A stretch of 64,000 nucleotides of DNA, taken from the NCBI GenBank assembly GCA_030428705.1, contig JAUIDI010000008.1:1-64000 (forward strand), given 5' to 3'. The DNA is from Bacteroidia bacterium (GTDB lineage Bacteria; Bacteroidota; Bacteroidia; Flavobacteriales; Flavobacteriaceae). Below, piece after piece: positions 1 through 9,168 of the stretch. Below the pieces are notes generated by a model. The model was not told the origin of the DNA, made no database searches, and saw only the letters and a list, made by a program, of their open reading frames with translations. Each line of letters opens with the position of its first letter. The first letter of the stretch is position 1. Both the position numbers and the translations under genes were made by a program.

Positions 1-37
1 TGAACCAAGTCGATTTTTAAACAAAGCAGACCATATA

Positions 38-73
38 AAAAAAGGCCCCTTGAATATTGAAGGGGCCTTTTTT
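38..73. terminator. Bidirectional rho-independent terminator
   Basis: A perfect inverted repeat has its left arm at 38-51 and right arm at 60-73, around an 8-base loop. The core AAGGCCCCTT is flanked by an A run on the left and a T run on the right, so it can end transcription on either strand. It lies 18 bases beyond the stop of the minus-strand oxidase gene. It may also serve a plus-strand gene that ended before the window. Confidence 0.9.
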
Positions 74-90
74 ATTATGCAAACATTGCA

Positions 91-3000
91 TCATCTTAAC
101 TTTATCACCTTTTTGATGGTATTCTCGTCCTTTTTGCTACGTGCTATTTCTACAATATAGGTACCGCCACTTAAGATACCGACATCAAACACCACTTCCG
201 CTTCATGATCGGCGGGCACCAAGTTTCTCAGCACCAACTTACCGTAGATATCAAAAAAGCTGATATAAATTGTCTCGTCCATAAAGTCTTGTAGCACAAA
301 AGTCACGTTGCCGTCCCTAACCGGGTTTGGATAGATGACTATATCTTTTAGGGTAGCATCAGGGGCCTGTACGTTAATTGTCAGGACTGCGGAGCAACCG
401 GTGTCGGTGGTAAAAGAATAATTTCCGGCCTGTTCAGAGGTAATGTTGCCCAAGTCAAGTATGCCATTGGTAACCGCTGCATTAGGTGCAGTAATGGAAA
501 AATCTATACCAGTTTCTAAAATTCCAAGGATAACAGGGGTTCCCTCTATTACCGAGATAGTAGCATCACCACTGCCGGCAACTCCGCTAATCGTATATTC
601 GGGTGTGAAACTGCCCGATGGACATGTGTTTGTGTTTTCATTCACGACTATCGTTAAAGTCGATGAACATCCGGCATCGGAGGAATAGACATAGTCACCG
701 GCTTGGGCCAAAGTAATATTACCCAGGTCCAGCATTCCTGATTGACTTGTGTCGTCGGGCAAAGTAATCGTAAATGCCCCACCTTGGACCAATCCCAAGG
801 AAACCGACGCTCCTTCCAGAACGGTTAGGGAACCACTTCCACTGTCAGTCGCACCATCTACCGTATATTCAGGCGTGAAATTTTCCGGTGCACAAACATC
901 CGTAACAATAATTTCAACAGAAGCGGTACATCCGATCGAAGACGTAAAGACATAGGTGCCAGCCTGGGCCATTGTTATGGCGCCCAAATCAAGTGCACCA
1001 TCATTGGTGCTCGCATCCGGCAAGGTAATGGTATAGGTTACATTGTTCTGTACGATATCCAAACTAATGGTATCGCCCAAATCGACCGTAATGGAATTTT
1101 CTCCACTTGAAGTAGTACCATTAACGGAATACTCTGGCGTAAAGGTTCCTGCTTCGCAGGGATCCGTTACGATAATATCTAAAGTACCGGTACATCCTTC
1201 TTCTGAAGTAAATGTATAGAGTCCCGCTTGGGCCATGGTGATGTCACCAAGATCCAAATCCCCACTACTTGTAGCACCCCCGGGTTGGGTTATCGTAAAA
1301 TTGACGTTGTCTTCGACTATACCCAATTGTACGGCAGTGCCTTCGTCAATTGTGATGACTTCCTCACCACTGCCCGTGACGACATCAATCGTGTACTCAG
1401 GGGTAAATGGCCCGCTAGGGCAAAGTACGTCCAGCGTTAAAGTAGTGCTGCACCCTTGTTCGGTCGTAATGATATAATCACCACTATTAGTATAATCAAC
1501 TAAGCCCAATATCAAATTCGCCACACCACTATATACTTGATTTCCTTCATAAGTAACCGTAAAATCAATTCCATTGGGCAGCATACTAATGAGTACATCA
1601 TCCCCGGTATTGGCGGTAACCGTAATCGGTTGCTCATCGGGAGCCGCGAGATAATTTGCGCCTGCATCCAATGACCATTCGGCCCTGATATTGTCTCCGT
1701 CACAGGGAACATCGGTAACGTTCAAGGTAATGGTGGTAGAACATCCCTGTTCAGAAGTGATTATGTAGTTACCACTATTGGACGGGGAGACCGCACCGAG
1801 ATCGTAATCCTGACCCGAATAGACTTCATTGCCACCATAAGTGACCGTAAAATTAATTCCATTGGGTACCATACTCAATACGACCTCTTGGCCAGTAATA
1901 GCATCAATTGTCACGGGTTGTTCGTCGGGTGCTTCGTTATAAGACTGACCTGCATCCAATGACCATTCCGCCTTGATCATAGTTGCATCGCAAGTAGGAT
2001 CCGATACGTTCAAAGTAATCGTGGTAGTACACCCTTGTTCCGACATTATTATGTAATCTCCGCTGTCGGCCAAACTTACTGCGCCAAGGTCGTGTTCCGC
2101 TAGCCCTGAATAAACAACGTTGCCCTCATAGGTAACTGTAAAATTAAGTCCGTTTGGTACCATGCTCAGCAGTACGTTATTGCCCGTATATGCAGATACG
2201 ACGACATTTTGTTCATCAGGTGCTTCTATAAAAGTCGTGCCTCCATTTAATGACCATTCCGCTTTTATATTCGTAGCATCGCACGTAGGATTTGCTACAT
2301 TTAAGGTAATGGTAGTGTTACAACCTGCCGGAGTGGTTATCAAATAATTACCACTATTAGCAGGGTCTACCGACCCCAAATTGTAGTCTTGTCCTGTATA
2401 AACTACGTTACCTTCGTAAGTAACCGTAAAATTGACTCCATTGGGAACCATGCTCAAAATGACCTCGTCTCCCGTAATCGCATTCACTGTTACCGGTAAC
2501 TCGTCTGGAGCCTGTACATAAGACTGTCCACCATTCAAAGACCATTCGGCGCGAATTGCTGAAGCATCACAGACTACAGGGTCGACCATTAGATCGATAG
2601 CTACCGAGCACCCTTCTTCCGACTCCAGAATGTAAATGCCCGCGTGGTCCACAGTTACTGCATTAATAGCCAAATCGCCAAGATTTTCATCTCGAGACCC
2701 ATTCGGATGTATTACATCAAATGTCAATGGAGGATTGCCAGGGTCTCCACCTATATTATTAGGCAAAAGGCTTAGACGAACATCGTCACCTTCGGTCACG
2801 TTAACGACTACGTTCTCGCCTATGGCACCACTATTCCAATTGTTACCTCCATCCGTTGACCACTCGGCTGCTACGGGGGTGTCGCCAGGGTCGCAACTTC
2901 CTAGCACATTGAGGGTAATGACAGTAGGGCATCCATTGGCCGTTGTAAGTACATATTGCCCCATATCAGTGGGGGAAATTTGTCCATTGTTATCGCCAGT

Positions 3001-5493
3001 TTTCGTACCGGTATCCAATTGATACCCGTTCGCTTGTGTAAAATCGGTTGTGGAGTTAAATGTATTTCCGTCAACTTCCGGTGTGGTCACAAAATATTCC
3101 CCGGTAGTTTGGGCACGAATGTAGACGTCTGAACCTTCCGGTGCATTAATATTGTTTCCACTTATCCAACCGCCATTTCCAATCTTATACTCGGCGGTAA
3201 TTGTTCCCGGAGGACAGTTTTCAACACCGGGAAGGCCTACGCCGAGCTCATAAAAGGTCTTGATTTCTTCAGCTCCCAGGGCTTTATTGTAAATTTTTAG
3301 CTCATCGATTTTTCCGTCAATCTCATCGGTGACACCGCTGCCGTTGTTCGGTGGAAGGGTAGCTGGGTCGTTAGGGTCATAAAAACCTGAAGATGTAAAC
3401 GATGAAAAATTAGGCGTATTGGGGTCAAGGTTGATATTACCCGTAATTGCCTTGGTACATATTTCCACTCCGTTCGCAAATAGTCTTGCGGTCTCTCCAT
3501 CATAGGTCGCGGCCAGATGGATCCATTGGCCTGTAGGCGAATAGCCGGCATAACAGTCAACGGCCCCGGAAGAGGTCTGAAGTGCCCATTTGTACAAACT
3601 ATTATGGAAACCGAAAAACAAAGCGGGATAGTTGTGGGACAATACCGATACATTATATTGAATATCATCGCGGTTTACCCAGGCCATGACGGTCACCGAA
3701 TTGTCCACAGGGTCAAATGAGCTATCGTAGGGCACATCGATGATCGTATTGCTCTGAAACTGAAATCCGTCCATTTCAACACCACCCCCAAAAAGGCCGG
3801 TCGTCCAATTGTCTGTACTCGGCACTTTTGTAGCACCCTCATTATCAACGTCAAAAATCGTGGCGTCATTACCATTGCCAGAACTATCGAAAGCAGTAGA
3901 TCCCGAGGTTTCTTCAAATTCCAGGTGCAATACCAAGTTCGGGTTATCCTCAAGGGGAATGGCATCCCCTATTTGTATTGCCTCTGCCACGCTAGGAACT
4001 CCGTTGGTGTCCAATGCAAAAAGCATGTAATACCCTGGTGGCAAAAGATTTCTGTCGGGAATGGCAACGGAGTAGTTTCCGGCACTACCGGTATGCGTAA
4101 CGGGTATTCTGCGCTGTTCATTATTTGTACTATGGGTAACCGCGGAAGACCTGATAAGACTGAATTCACTGATATTGGTACTCCCGGTAACAGCAATATT
4201 TGAATTATAATTTGCCGTAGCAGGCGCACTTATTGTGGGTCTTGTCGCTAACGCACCTCCTGCGGTAAAAAGATAGGGTGGACTATAAATTTCAGCATCG
4301 GGGTGGTTCACGCAAGTAGGAAGATCATCACAAAGCCCCCCACCGCCAACGAACACACGGCCATCTTCAAGTAGAATGGCAACACTGTGATAGGTTCTAG
4401 GAGTCGCCATTCCCGCAACGGGGGTAAAGGTATTCGTGACGGGGTCGAATAATTCAGCAGTTAACGCGGCCCCCGTATCACTAAATACTTCGGCATGATC
4501 TAATCCACCTGTTATAAGCACCTGTCCATTCGGTAATACCGTACTGTTATGCATGGTTCTTTCGAAATTCATGTCGCCGACCTGTGTCACCTGTGCGGTC
4601 GAAGTATTGATATCAATTACATAAGCATTTTCCTTTGCGGGATGATTGCTACTATACGATTGGGCACCTCCGGTCTTAAGTATTTTGCCAATGTCGAACA
4701 TGACTGTATTGCCTTTCATAGAATAAGTGTCCGTGCCCCGTTGTCCGGCGGAGACAATGCTACCTCCATTATCCACATCGATCCAATGCATTTCTTCACT
4801 TGGACCGGCGTGGAATATTCTACCATCCGGTGCGGCCCATAACCAAAGATGGTTATCAACACGGTACAACCCCTGAACCTCCGTATTTAAATCGTTCTGT
4901 GTAAATATATCGGCCCCAGTTATCCCGGGTAATAGAATCCATCCTGTCTCCGGTGACCATAACTCTGCATCTTTGCCACCGACAACCGTTATGCCATCTC
5001 CCCAAGATCCACCTAAGGTAAAAACCGACCCATCAGACAGTGTAACATTACCTTGATATCCGCGTGGAATATTCATATCGGAAGCTACACTCCATAAACC
5101 GGTCGACGGATCATAAATACTTGTTCGCTCACTGCTGGTACCTCCAGCCGATAAAATACGTCCATCAGGCAAGTTGTTGATGCCCGGACAAAACATGTCA
5201 TGATCTGTATTTGATGTAGTAAGCCCGAGTCCTTGACCATGGGTTCCCGAAGTAGGGTCGAAAATTTCAGTAAAGGTCATGCCATCCTCGGTTTCGGTAT
5301 AACTATAACGATATTTCGATGACCATGTTATCAATCGGCCATCAGGCAGATTGGCCGCCGCAACTGGGACAATATCCATTGGTATTACAGGACTCCATTG
5401 ACCATCTTGATCCGGGTTCTGGGAATAGATAAAATTTGAACAAAAACAAAATCCGAAACTAACAAGTAAAGCAATAGTGTAATTTTTTTTCAT
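91..5493 (-). CDS. Secreted galactose oxidase-like copper radical oxidase with LamG, ten Ig-like modules and T9SS sorting domain
   Basis: This 1800-residue protein has a signal peptide (about 1-25), a kelch seven-bladed propeller (about 30-410) and a galactose-oxidase C-terminal domain (DUF1929 type, about 415-510). A LamG/concanavalin-like domain (about 520-750), ten roughly 90-residue modules (about 760-1710) and a T9SS type-A sorting domain (last 85 residues, with YPNP near its start) follow. By hand alignment with fungal galactose oxidase, every copper-radical site residue is present: Cys102 (in HDMFCPGI), Tyr146 (PRGYQ), Trp164 (GGSWGDG), Tyr368-His369 (RTYHS) and His454 (THSTNNEQRR). 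The family oxidises primary alcohols or aldehydes to give H2O2; the substrate here is unknown. I infer that the protein is exported by T9SS and held at or released from the surface, with LamG and the modules positioning it. It is monocistronic, with its own -7 element and terminator. Enzyme class is well supported; substrate is not. Confidence 0.9.
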   Translation of the reverse strand: MKKNYTIALLVSFGFCFCSNFIYSQNPDQDGQWSPVIPMDIVPVAAANLPDGRLITWSSKYRYSYTETEDGMTFTEIFDPTSGTHGQGLGLTTSNTDHDMFCPGINNLPDGRILSAGGTSSERTSIYDPSTGLWSVASDMNIPRGYQGNVTLSDGSVFTLGGSWGDGITVVGGKDAELWSPETGWILLPGITGADIFTQNDLNTEVQGLYRVDNHLWLWAAPDGRIFHAGPSEEMHWIDVDNGGSIVSAGQRGTDTYSMKGNTVMFDIGKILKTGGAQSYSSNHPAKENAYVIDINTSTAQVTQVGDMNFERTMHNSTVLPNGQVLITGGLDHAEVFSDTGAALTAELFDPVTNTFTPVAGMATPRTYHSVAILLEDGRVFVGGGGLCDDLPTCVNHPDAEIYSPPYLFTAGGALATRPTISAPATANYNSNIAVTGSTNISEFSLIRSSAVTHSTNNEQRRIPVTHTGSAGNYSVAIPDRNLLPPGYYMLFALDTNGVPSVAEAIQIGDAIPLEDNPNLVLHLEFEETSGSTAFDSSGNGNDATIFDVDNEGATKVPSTDNWTTGLFGGGVEMDGFQFQSNTIIDVPYDSSFDPVDNSVTVMAWVNRDDIQYNVSVLSHNYPALFFGFHNSLYKWALQTSSGAVDCYAGYSPTGQWIHLAATYDGETARLFANGVEICTKAITGNINLDPNTPNFSSFTSSGFYDPNDPATLPPNNGSGVTDEIDGKIDELKIYNKALGAEEIKTFYELGVGLPGVENCPPGTITAEYKIGNGGWISGNNINAPEGSDVYIRAQTTGEYFVTTPEVDGNTFNSTTDFTQANGYQLDTGTKTGDNNGQISPTDMGQYVLTTANGCPTVITLNVLGSCDPGDTPVAAEWSTDGGNNWNSGAIGENVVVNVTEGDDVRLSLLPNNIGGDPGNPPLTFDVIHPNGSRDENLGDLAINAVTVDHAGIYILESEEGCSVAIDLMVDPVVCDASAIRAEWSLNGGQSYVQAPDELPVTVNAITGDEVILSMVPNGVNFTVTYEGNVVYTGQDYNLGSVDPANSGNYLITTPAGCNTTITLNVANPTCDATNIKAEWSLNGGTTFIEAPDEQNVVVSAYTGNNVLLSMVPNGLNFTVTYEGNVVYSGLAEHDLGAVSLADSGDYIIMSEQGCTTTITLNVSDPTCDATMIKAEWSLDAGQSYNEAPDEQPVTIDAITGQEVVLSMVPNGINFTVTYGGNEVYSGQDYDLGAVSPSNSGNYIITSEQGCSTTITLNVTDVPCDGDNIRAEWSLDAGANYLAAPDEQPITVTANTGDDVLISMLPNGIDFTVTYEGNQVYSGVANLILGLVDYTNSGDYIITTEQGCSTTLTLDVLCPSGPFTPEYTIDVVTGSGEEVITIDEGTAVQLGIVEDNVNFTITQPGGATSSGDLDLGDITMAQAGLYTFTSEEGCTGTLDIIVTDPCEAGTFTPEYSVNGTTSSGENSITVDLGDTISLDIVQNNVTYTITLPDASTNDGALDLGAITMAQAGTYVFTSSIGCTASVEIIVTDVCAPENFTPEYTVDGATDSGSGSLTVLEGASVSLGLVQGGAFTITLPDDTSQSGMLDLGNITLAQAGDYVYSSDAGCSSTLTIVVNENTNTCPSGSFTPEYTISGVAGSGDATISVIEGTPVILGILETGIDFSITAPNAAVTNGILDLGNITSEQAGNYSFTTDTGCSAVLTINVQAPDATLKDIVIYPNPVRDGNVTFVLQDFMDETIYISFFDIYGKLVLRNLVPADHEAEVVFDVGILSGGTYIVEIARSKKDENTIKKVIKLR
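363..3216 (-). repeat. Ten tandem Ig-like modules of two subtypes in the oxidase-like protein
   Basis: Ten modules of about 80-100 residues run from about residue 760 to 1710. Each opens with a Cys (CDA, CDG, CPS, CEA or CAP) and closes with a GC-x-T-x-T/D-hydrophobic strand, so each could hold one disulfide. The middle ones share AEWSLNGG or AEWSLDAG openings and a SMVPNG(I/V/L)(N/D)FTVTY core. The last four share (F)TPEY openings and a DLG(D/N/A)IT-AQAG core. This points to two rounds of local duplication. The family is unknown to me beyond an immunoglobulin-like, SprB-repeat-like look. Confidence 0.75.
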
Positions 5494-5524
5494 CGCAAAC
5501 TGGGGTTTAAATCAGTGAGGTACA

Positions 5525-5532
5525 CAAAATTA
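5525..5532 (-). promoter_or_regulatory. Putative -7 element for the oxidase-like gene
   Basis: On the minus strand the sequence reads TAATTTTG, a full match to the Bacteroidota -7 consensus TAnnTTTG, 32 bases upstream of the ATG. No clear TTG -33 box is seen at the usual distance, so the call rests on the -7 match and position. Confidence 0.4.
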
Positions 5533-5975
5533 GATAGATTATTTTATGCTCTTATAAATAAACGTTGAAATCTGATAATAATTCGTTTAATAACAATTGA
5601 AATTTACAATACCCTACCTGTTTTATATGTAGTATAAACAATTTCAAAATTACAAAATGATTAAGTAAAAATCTCCAAATGAATTTTTCATTCGATGAAA
5701 TACCGACAGCATTGTAGTGAAGTTAGAGTTATCGAATACTTTGGGCAGATCTGAATTACCAATGTTTTTGAAACGATACCTTAATTATTAGTGGGCCGGG
5801 ATTTTGTGCTTATCCCCAGAGCGCGTAGGAATTTATCAACCAACAAATATGATAAACATATTTAACCGTATATTGCAAGTTGCCGAAACTTTATAGAAAA
5901 GAAATACATTGGTAATTTTTTAATATACTTAGTATTTAAACGAAAAATTCAAGTCTTGAACGAAATATATCCACT
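5533..5975. other. A/T-rich intergenic region with no recognised gene
   Basis: This divergent intergenic stretch lies between the oxidase-like gene (-) and the aminotransferase gene (+). I see no credible ORF, tRNA-like fold or repeat in it. It is rich in short A and T runs. Confidence 0.6.
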
Positions 5976-6008
5976 TTGTAAGGTTATGTGCCAAACTATG
6001 TATATTTT
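5976..6008 (+). promoter_or_regulatory. Putative promoter of the first polysaccharide operon
   Basis: TTG at 5976-5978 is followed after 22 bases by TATATTTT (6001-6008), one mismatch from TAnnTTTG. That spacing fits the Bacteroidota primary-sigma consensus. The TTG start of the aminotransferase lies about 40 bases downstream. Confidence 0.4.
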
Positions 6009-6046
6009 TACTGTTCTTATAAAAGAATCTAAAAACATAAAGATTT

Positions 6047-7186
6047 TTGAACCCAAATATTCTGCATAAGACTAAAATATGGCTTTCTTCGCCGCATATG
6101 GGCGGCAATGAGAGGCGGTATGTCCAAGAAGCTTTCGATACTAATTGGGTTGCTCCCTTAGGGCCAAATGTGGATGGCTTCGAAAATGATTTGAAAAGTT
6201 TTTTACAAGAAGACTGCCACGTGGCCGTTTTAAGTTCGGGTACTGCAGCCCTTCATCTTGGACTAATATTATTGGGAGTCAAGGCAGGCGATGAAGTACT
6301 TTGCCAAAGTTTTACTTTTTCCGCCTCGGCCAATCCTATAAAATACTTGGGTGCAAATCCGATTTTCATTGATAGTGAAAAGAATACTTGGAACATATCT
6401 CCTAAATTATTAGAGGAAGCTATTAGAGAACGTCTCTCGAAAGGTAGGAAGCCCAAGGCCATTGTTGCGGTTCACTTGTATGGAATGCCATATATGGTAG
6501 ACGAAATAAAAGAGATTTCCTTAAGATACGATATACCAATTCTAGAAGATAGTGCAGAGGCCCTGGGGAGTATGTACCAGGGTGAAAAGTGTGGCACTTT
6601 TGGGGATATAGCCATACTTTCTTTTAATGGCAACAAAATCATAACGACTTCTGGTGGTGGGGCTTTATTGACAAAAGATGAATATTTAAGGGACCAGGCT
6701 GTTTTTTTGGCGACACAGGCAAGGGATAGTGCTCCTCATTATCAACATTCCGTGGTAGGTCATAACTATAGAATGAGCAATGTTTTGGCCGGTATAGGAA
6801 GGGGGCAAATGGAGGTTATTGAAGATAGGATCGAGGCAAGAAGGAATAATTATCACTTTTACAAAGAACATTTACAAAGTTTGAATAATATTGAATTTTT
6901 GGATGAACCCGATGGCTTTTTTTCCAATAGGTGGTTGAGTTGTATTTTGGCACCGTCTTTTGAAATACGTGAAGCCATACGCTTATCACTTGAAGATGAA
7001 AACATTGATTCAAGACCTTTATGGAAGCCCATGCATCTGCAACCTGTTTTTGCTAGATGCCAGAGCTTCGTAAATGGGGTTTCCGAGGATTTATTTGAAA
7101 GAGGACTTTGTCTTCCAAGTGGCTCCAATCTTGAACCACAAGATTTGGAAAGAATTGTTAAGAATGTAAAAAGAATTGTGCAATGA
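6047..7186 (+). CDS. DegT/DnrJ/EryC1/StrS-family sugar-nucleotide 4-aminotransferase
   Basis: This PLP enzyme transfers an amino group (usually from glutamate) to a 4-keto-6-deoxy sugar nucleotide, as PglE does in the cytoplasm. The 379 residues are full length for the family. The opening KIWLSSPHMGG and the NTNWVAPLGPNVDGFE-like stretch are hallmarks of this clade; SSGTAALHLGL builds the cofactor pocket, and Lys197 in SFNGNKIITTSGGG is the expected Schiff-base lysine. The start is a TTG; the next in-frame ATG would remove the conserved opening. The gene overlaps the following dehydratase by four bases (ATGA), so the two probably act in sequence: dehydratase makes the 4-keto sugar, this enzyme aminates it. 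The exact sugar is inferred, not shown. Confidence 0.88.
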   Translation: MNPNILHKTKIWLSSPHMGGNERRYVQEAFDTNWVAPLGPNVDGFENDLKSFLQEDCHVAVLSSGTAALHLGLILLGVKAGDEVLCQSFTFSASANPIKYLGANPIFIDSEKNTWNISPKLLEEAIRERLSKGRKPKAIVAVHLYGMPYMVDEIKEISLRYDIPILEDSAEALGSMYQGEKCGTFGDIAILSFNGNKIITTSGGGALLTKDEYLRDQAVFLATQARDSAPHYQHSVVGHNYRMSNVLAGIGRGQMEVIEDRIEARRNNYHFYKEHLQSLNNIEFLDEPDGFFSNRWLSCILAPSFEIREAIRLSLEDENIDSRPLWKPMHLQPVFARCQSFVNGVSEDLFERGLCLPSGSNLEPQDLERIVKNVKRIVQ

Positions 7187-9120
7187 TTCAAAACTACCTG
7201 TCGAACAATGCTAATAGGTATGCGTCGAAATGGTTGGTATTGGTAATTGATATTACGTCTTCCTGTATTGCATTTGTTTTAGCCTACTGCATACGATTTA
7301 ACTTGTCCTTTAATTTTGACGTTGAAGCCTTTTATACGCAATTACCCGTTGTGGCAATTGTTTCTGCAATTGCGTTTCTTATGGTCGGTTCCTATAAAGG
7401 GGTAGTACGACATACCGGAGTACGTGATGTTTATAATGTATTTAATGCAGTCTGTCTCTCAAGTATTATATTGATTGCCGTGGTCTTAGTAAATAAGGAG
7501 TTTGGGTTTTTTCCGAATTTCACTATTTTCCTCAGTATCATAATTATTTATAGCCTATTGGCCTTCATCGGCCTTACGGCTTCGAGGTACATGTTCAAGG
7601 CTCTTTATAGCAGCTACACTGTACGCGATCTAAAGGTTAATAAAAACGTATTGATTTATGGGGCCGGGGAATCGGGCATACTCACCCACAATGCCTTGAC
7701 CAATCATTCGAAAAGCAGGGCTAGGGTCGTTGGCTATATTGATAACGACAGTCAAAAGTCGGGAAAGCAAATCAATGGTGTTAAAGTCTACCACAAAGAT
7801 GTACTCACCAGAGATTTCTTAACCAATAAAAACATATCCGAGGTAATTTTTTCCATTCAGAACATAGATCCGAAAAAACTGAGGGGACTTGTAGAGGGTT
7901 TAGTTGAATATCCAGTTCAGGTCAAAATTGTACCCCCAGTTGAAGATTGGATCAATGGGGAATTGAGGGCGTCTCAGATTAAGCAGGTTCAAATCGAGGA
8001 CTTACTTGATAGGGCCCCAATAAATATTCGAAACGAAAAGATAGAAGAAGAGTTTAAAAACAAAGTTATCCTGGTTACGGGAGGGGCTGGATCCATCGGG
8101 AGTGAAATTGTACGACAAATTTGTAGTTATACCTATAAATCCTTGATTATAATTGATCAGGCTGAATCGGCGCTCTATGATCTTCAACAAGAACTAAAGC
8201 AAAATGGATATCACAATTTTATTCCGGTAGTGGGTGATATTCGGGACAAGAATAGGTTAAATGCAATTTTTCAAGAACACAAACCCAATATGGTTTTCCA
8301 TGCTGCAGCTTATAAGCATGTTCCATTAATGGAATATAATCCGTATGAGGCTATAAAGATAAATATAGGCGGAACGAAAACCGTTGCCGATTTATCGATT
8401 AGCCATAGCGTTGAAAAATTTGTATTTATTTCAACGGATAAGGCGGTCAACCCTACAAACGTAATGGGTGCGACCAAACGAATTGCCGAAATGTATATAA
8501 GTTGCATGGAGCAGCAGAAAAGAACAAAATTTATAACCACAAGGTTTGGAAATGTTCTTGGATCTAATGGTTCGGTCATCCCTTTGTTTAGGAAACAAAT
8601 AGAGATGGGAGGCCCCTTGACATTGACGCACAAAGACGTAACTCGTTATTTTATGACTATTCCGGAAGCCTCACAACTGGTTTTGGAAGCCGGTGTCATG
8701 GGAGATGGAGGAGAAATATTCATCTTTGATATGGGCGAGTCGGTTAAAATCTTCGACTTGGCCAAAAATATGATTAAATTATCGGGGCTAAATTATCCTG
8801 AAGATATAGATATAAAGATTACAGGCCTCAGACCAGGAGAAAAATTATATGAAGAGTTGTTGGCAAATGGTGAAAACACCCTACCTACCTACCATAAAAA
8901 AATTAAAATTAGCAAAGTCAGGGAATTGGACTATTCATCGGTCAGGTCTAAAATTGACGAACTATGTATTACCAATATGTTTTTTAGTGGAAATACGGTC
9001 AAGTTAATGAAAAATATCGTTCCAGAATACGTTTCGAATAATTCCGAGCTATGTAAGCTTGATCAGGAAGATGAGAAATTATTAGAGAAAAAACCTACCC
9101 TTAAGATTATCGAGTCATAA
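7183..9120 (+). CDS. Membrane-bound nucleoside-diphosphate sugar 4,6-dehydratase (PglF/CapD-like)
   Basis: The 645 residues show four membrane helices (about 15-135), a first Rossmann/CoA-binding-like fold with GAGESG (about 160-165), and a short-chain dehydrogenase/dehydratase domain (Polysacc_synt_2) with GGAGSIGSE (about 299-307). The catalytic region has Thr418-Asp419-Lys420, with Met428 where classical family members have Tyr, and Lys432. This TDK...M...K pattern is the one known from PglF-type UDP-GlcNAc 4,6-dehydratases. It should act at the inner membrane on UDP-N-acetylglucosamine. It follows the aminotransferase with a four-base overlap. No acetyltransferase completing the bacillosamine-type pathway is seen nearby. 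Confidence 0.9.
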   Translation: MIQNYLSNNANRYASKWLVLVIDITSSCIAFVLAYCIRFNLSFNFDVEAFYTQLPVVAIVSAIAFLMVGSYKGVVRHTGVRDVYNVFNAVCLSSIILIAVVLVNKEFGFFPNFTIFLSIIIIYSLLAFIGLTASRYMFKALYSSYTVRDLKVNKNVLIYGAGESGILTHNALTNHSKSRARVVGYIDNDSQKSGKQINGVKVYHKDVLTRDFLTNKNISEVIFSIQNIDPKKLRGLVEGLVEYPVQVKIVPPVEDWINGELRASQIKQVQIEDLLDRAPINIRNEKIEEEFKNKVILVTGGAGSIGSEIVRQICSYTYKSLIIIDQAESALYDLQQELKQNGYHNFIPVVGDIRDKNRLNAIFQEHKPNMVFHAAAYKHVPLMEYNPYEAIKINIGGTKTVADLSISHSVEKFVFISTDKAVNPTNVMGATKRIAEMYISCMEQQKRTKFITTRFGNVLGSNGSVIPLFRKQIEMGGPLTLTHKDVTRYFMTIPEASQLVLEAGVMGDGGEIFIFDMGESVKIFDLAKNMIKLSGLNYPEDIDIKITGLRPGEKLYEELLANGENTLPTYHKKIKISKVRELDYSSVRSKIDELCITNMFFSGNTVKLMKNIVPEYVSNNSELCKLDQEDEKLLEKKPTLKIIES

Positions 9121-9168
9121 AATTTCGTTAATCTTGCATCTTAAATCATTAACCCAAATATTTTTATT

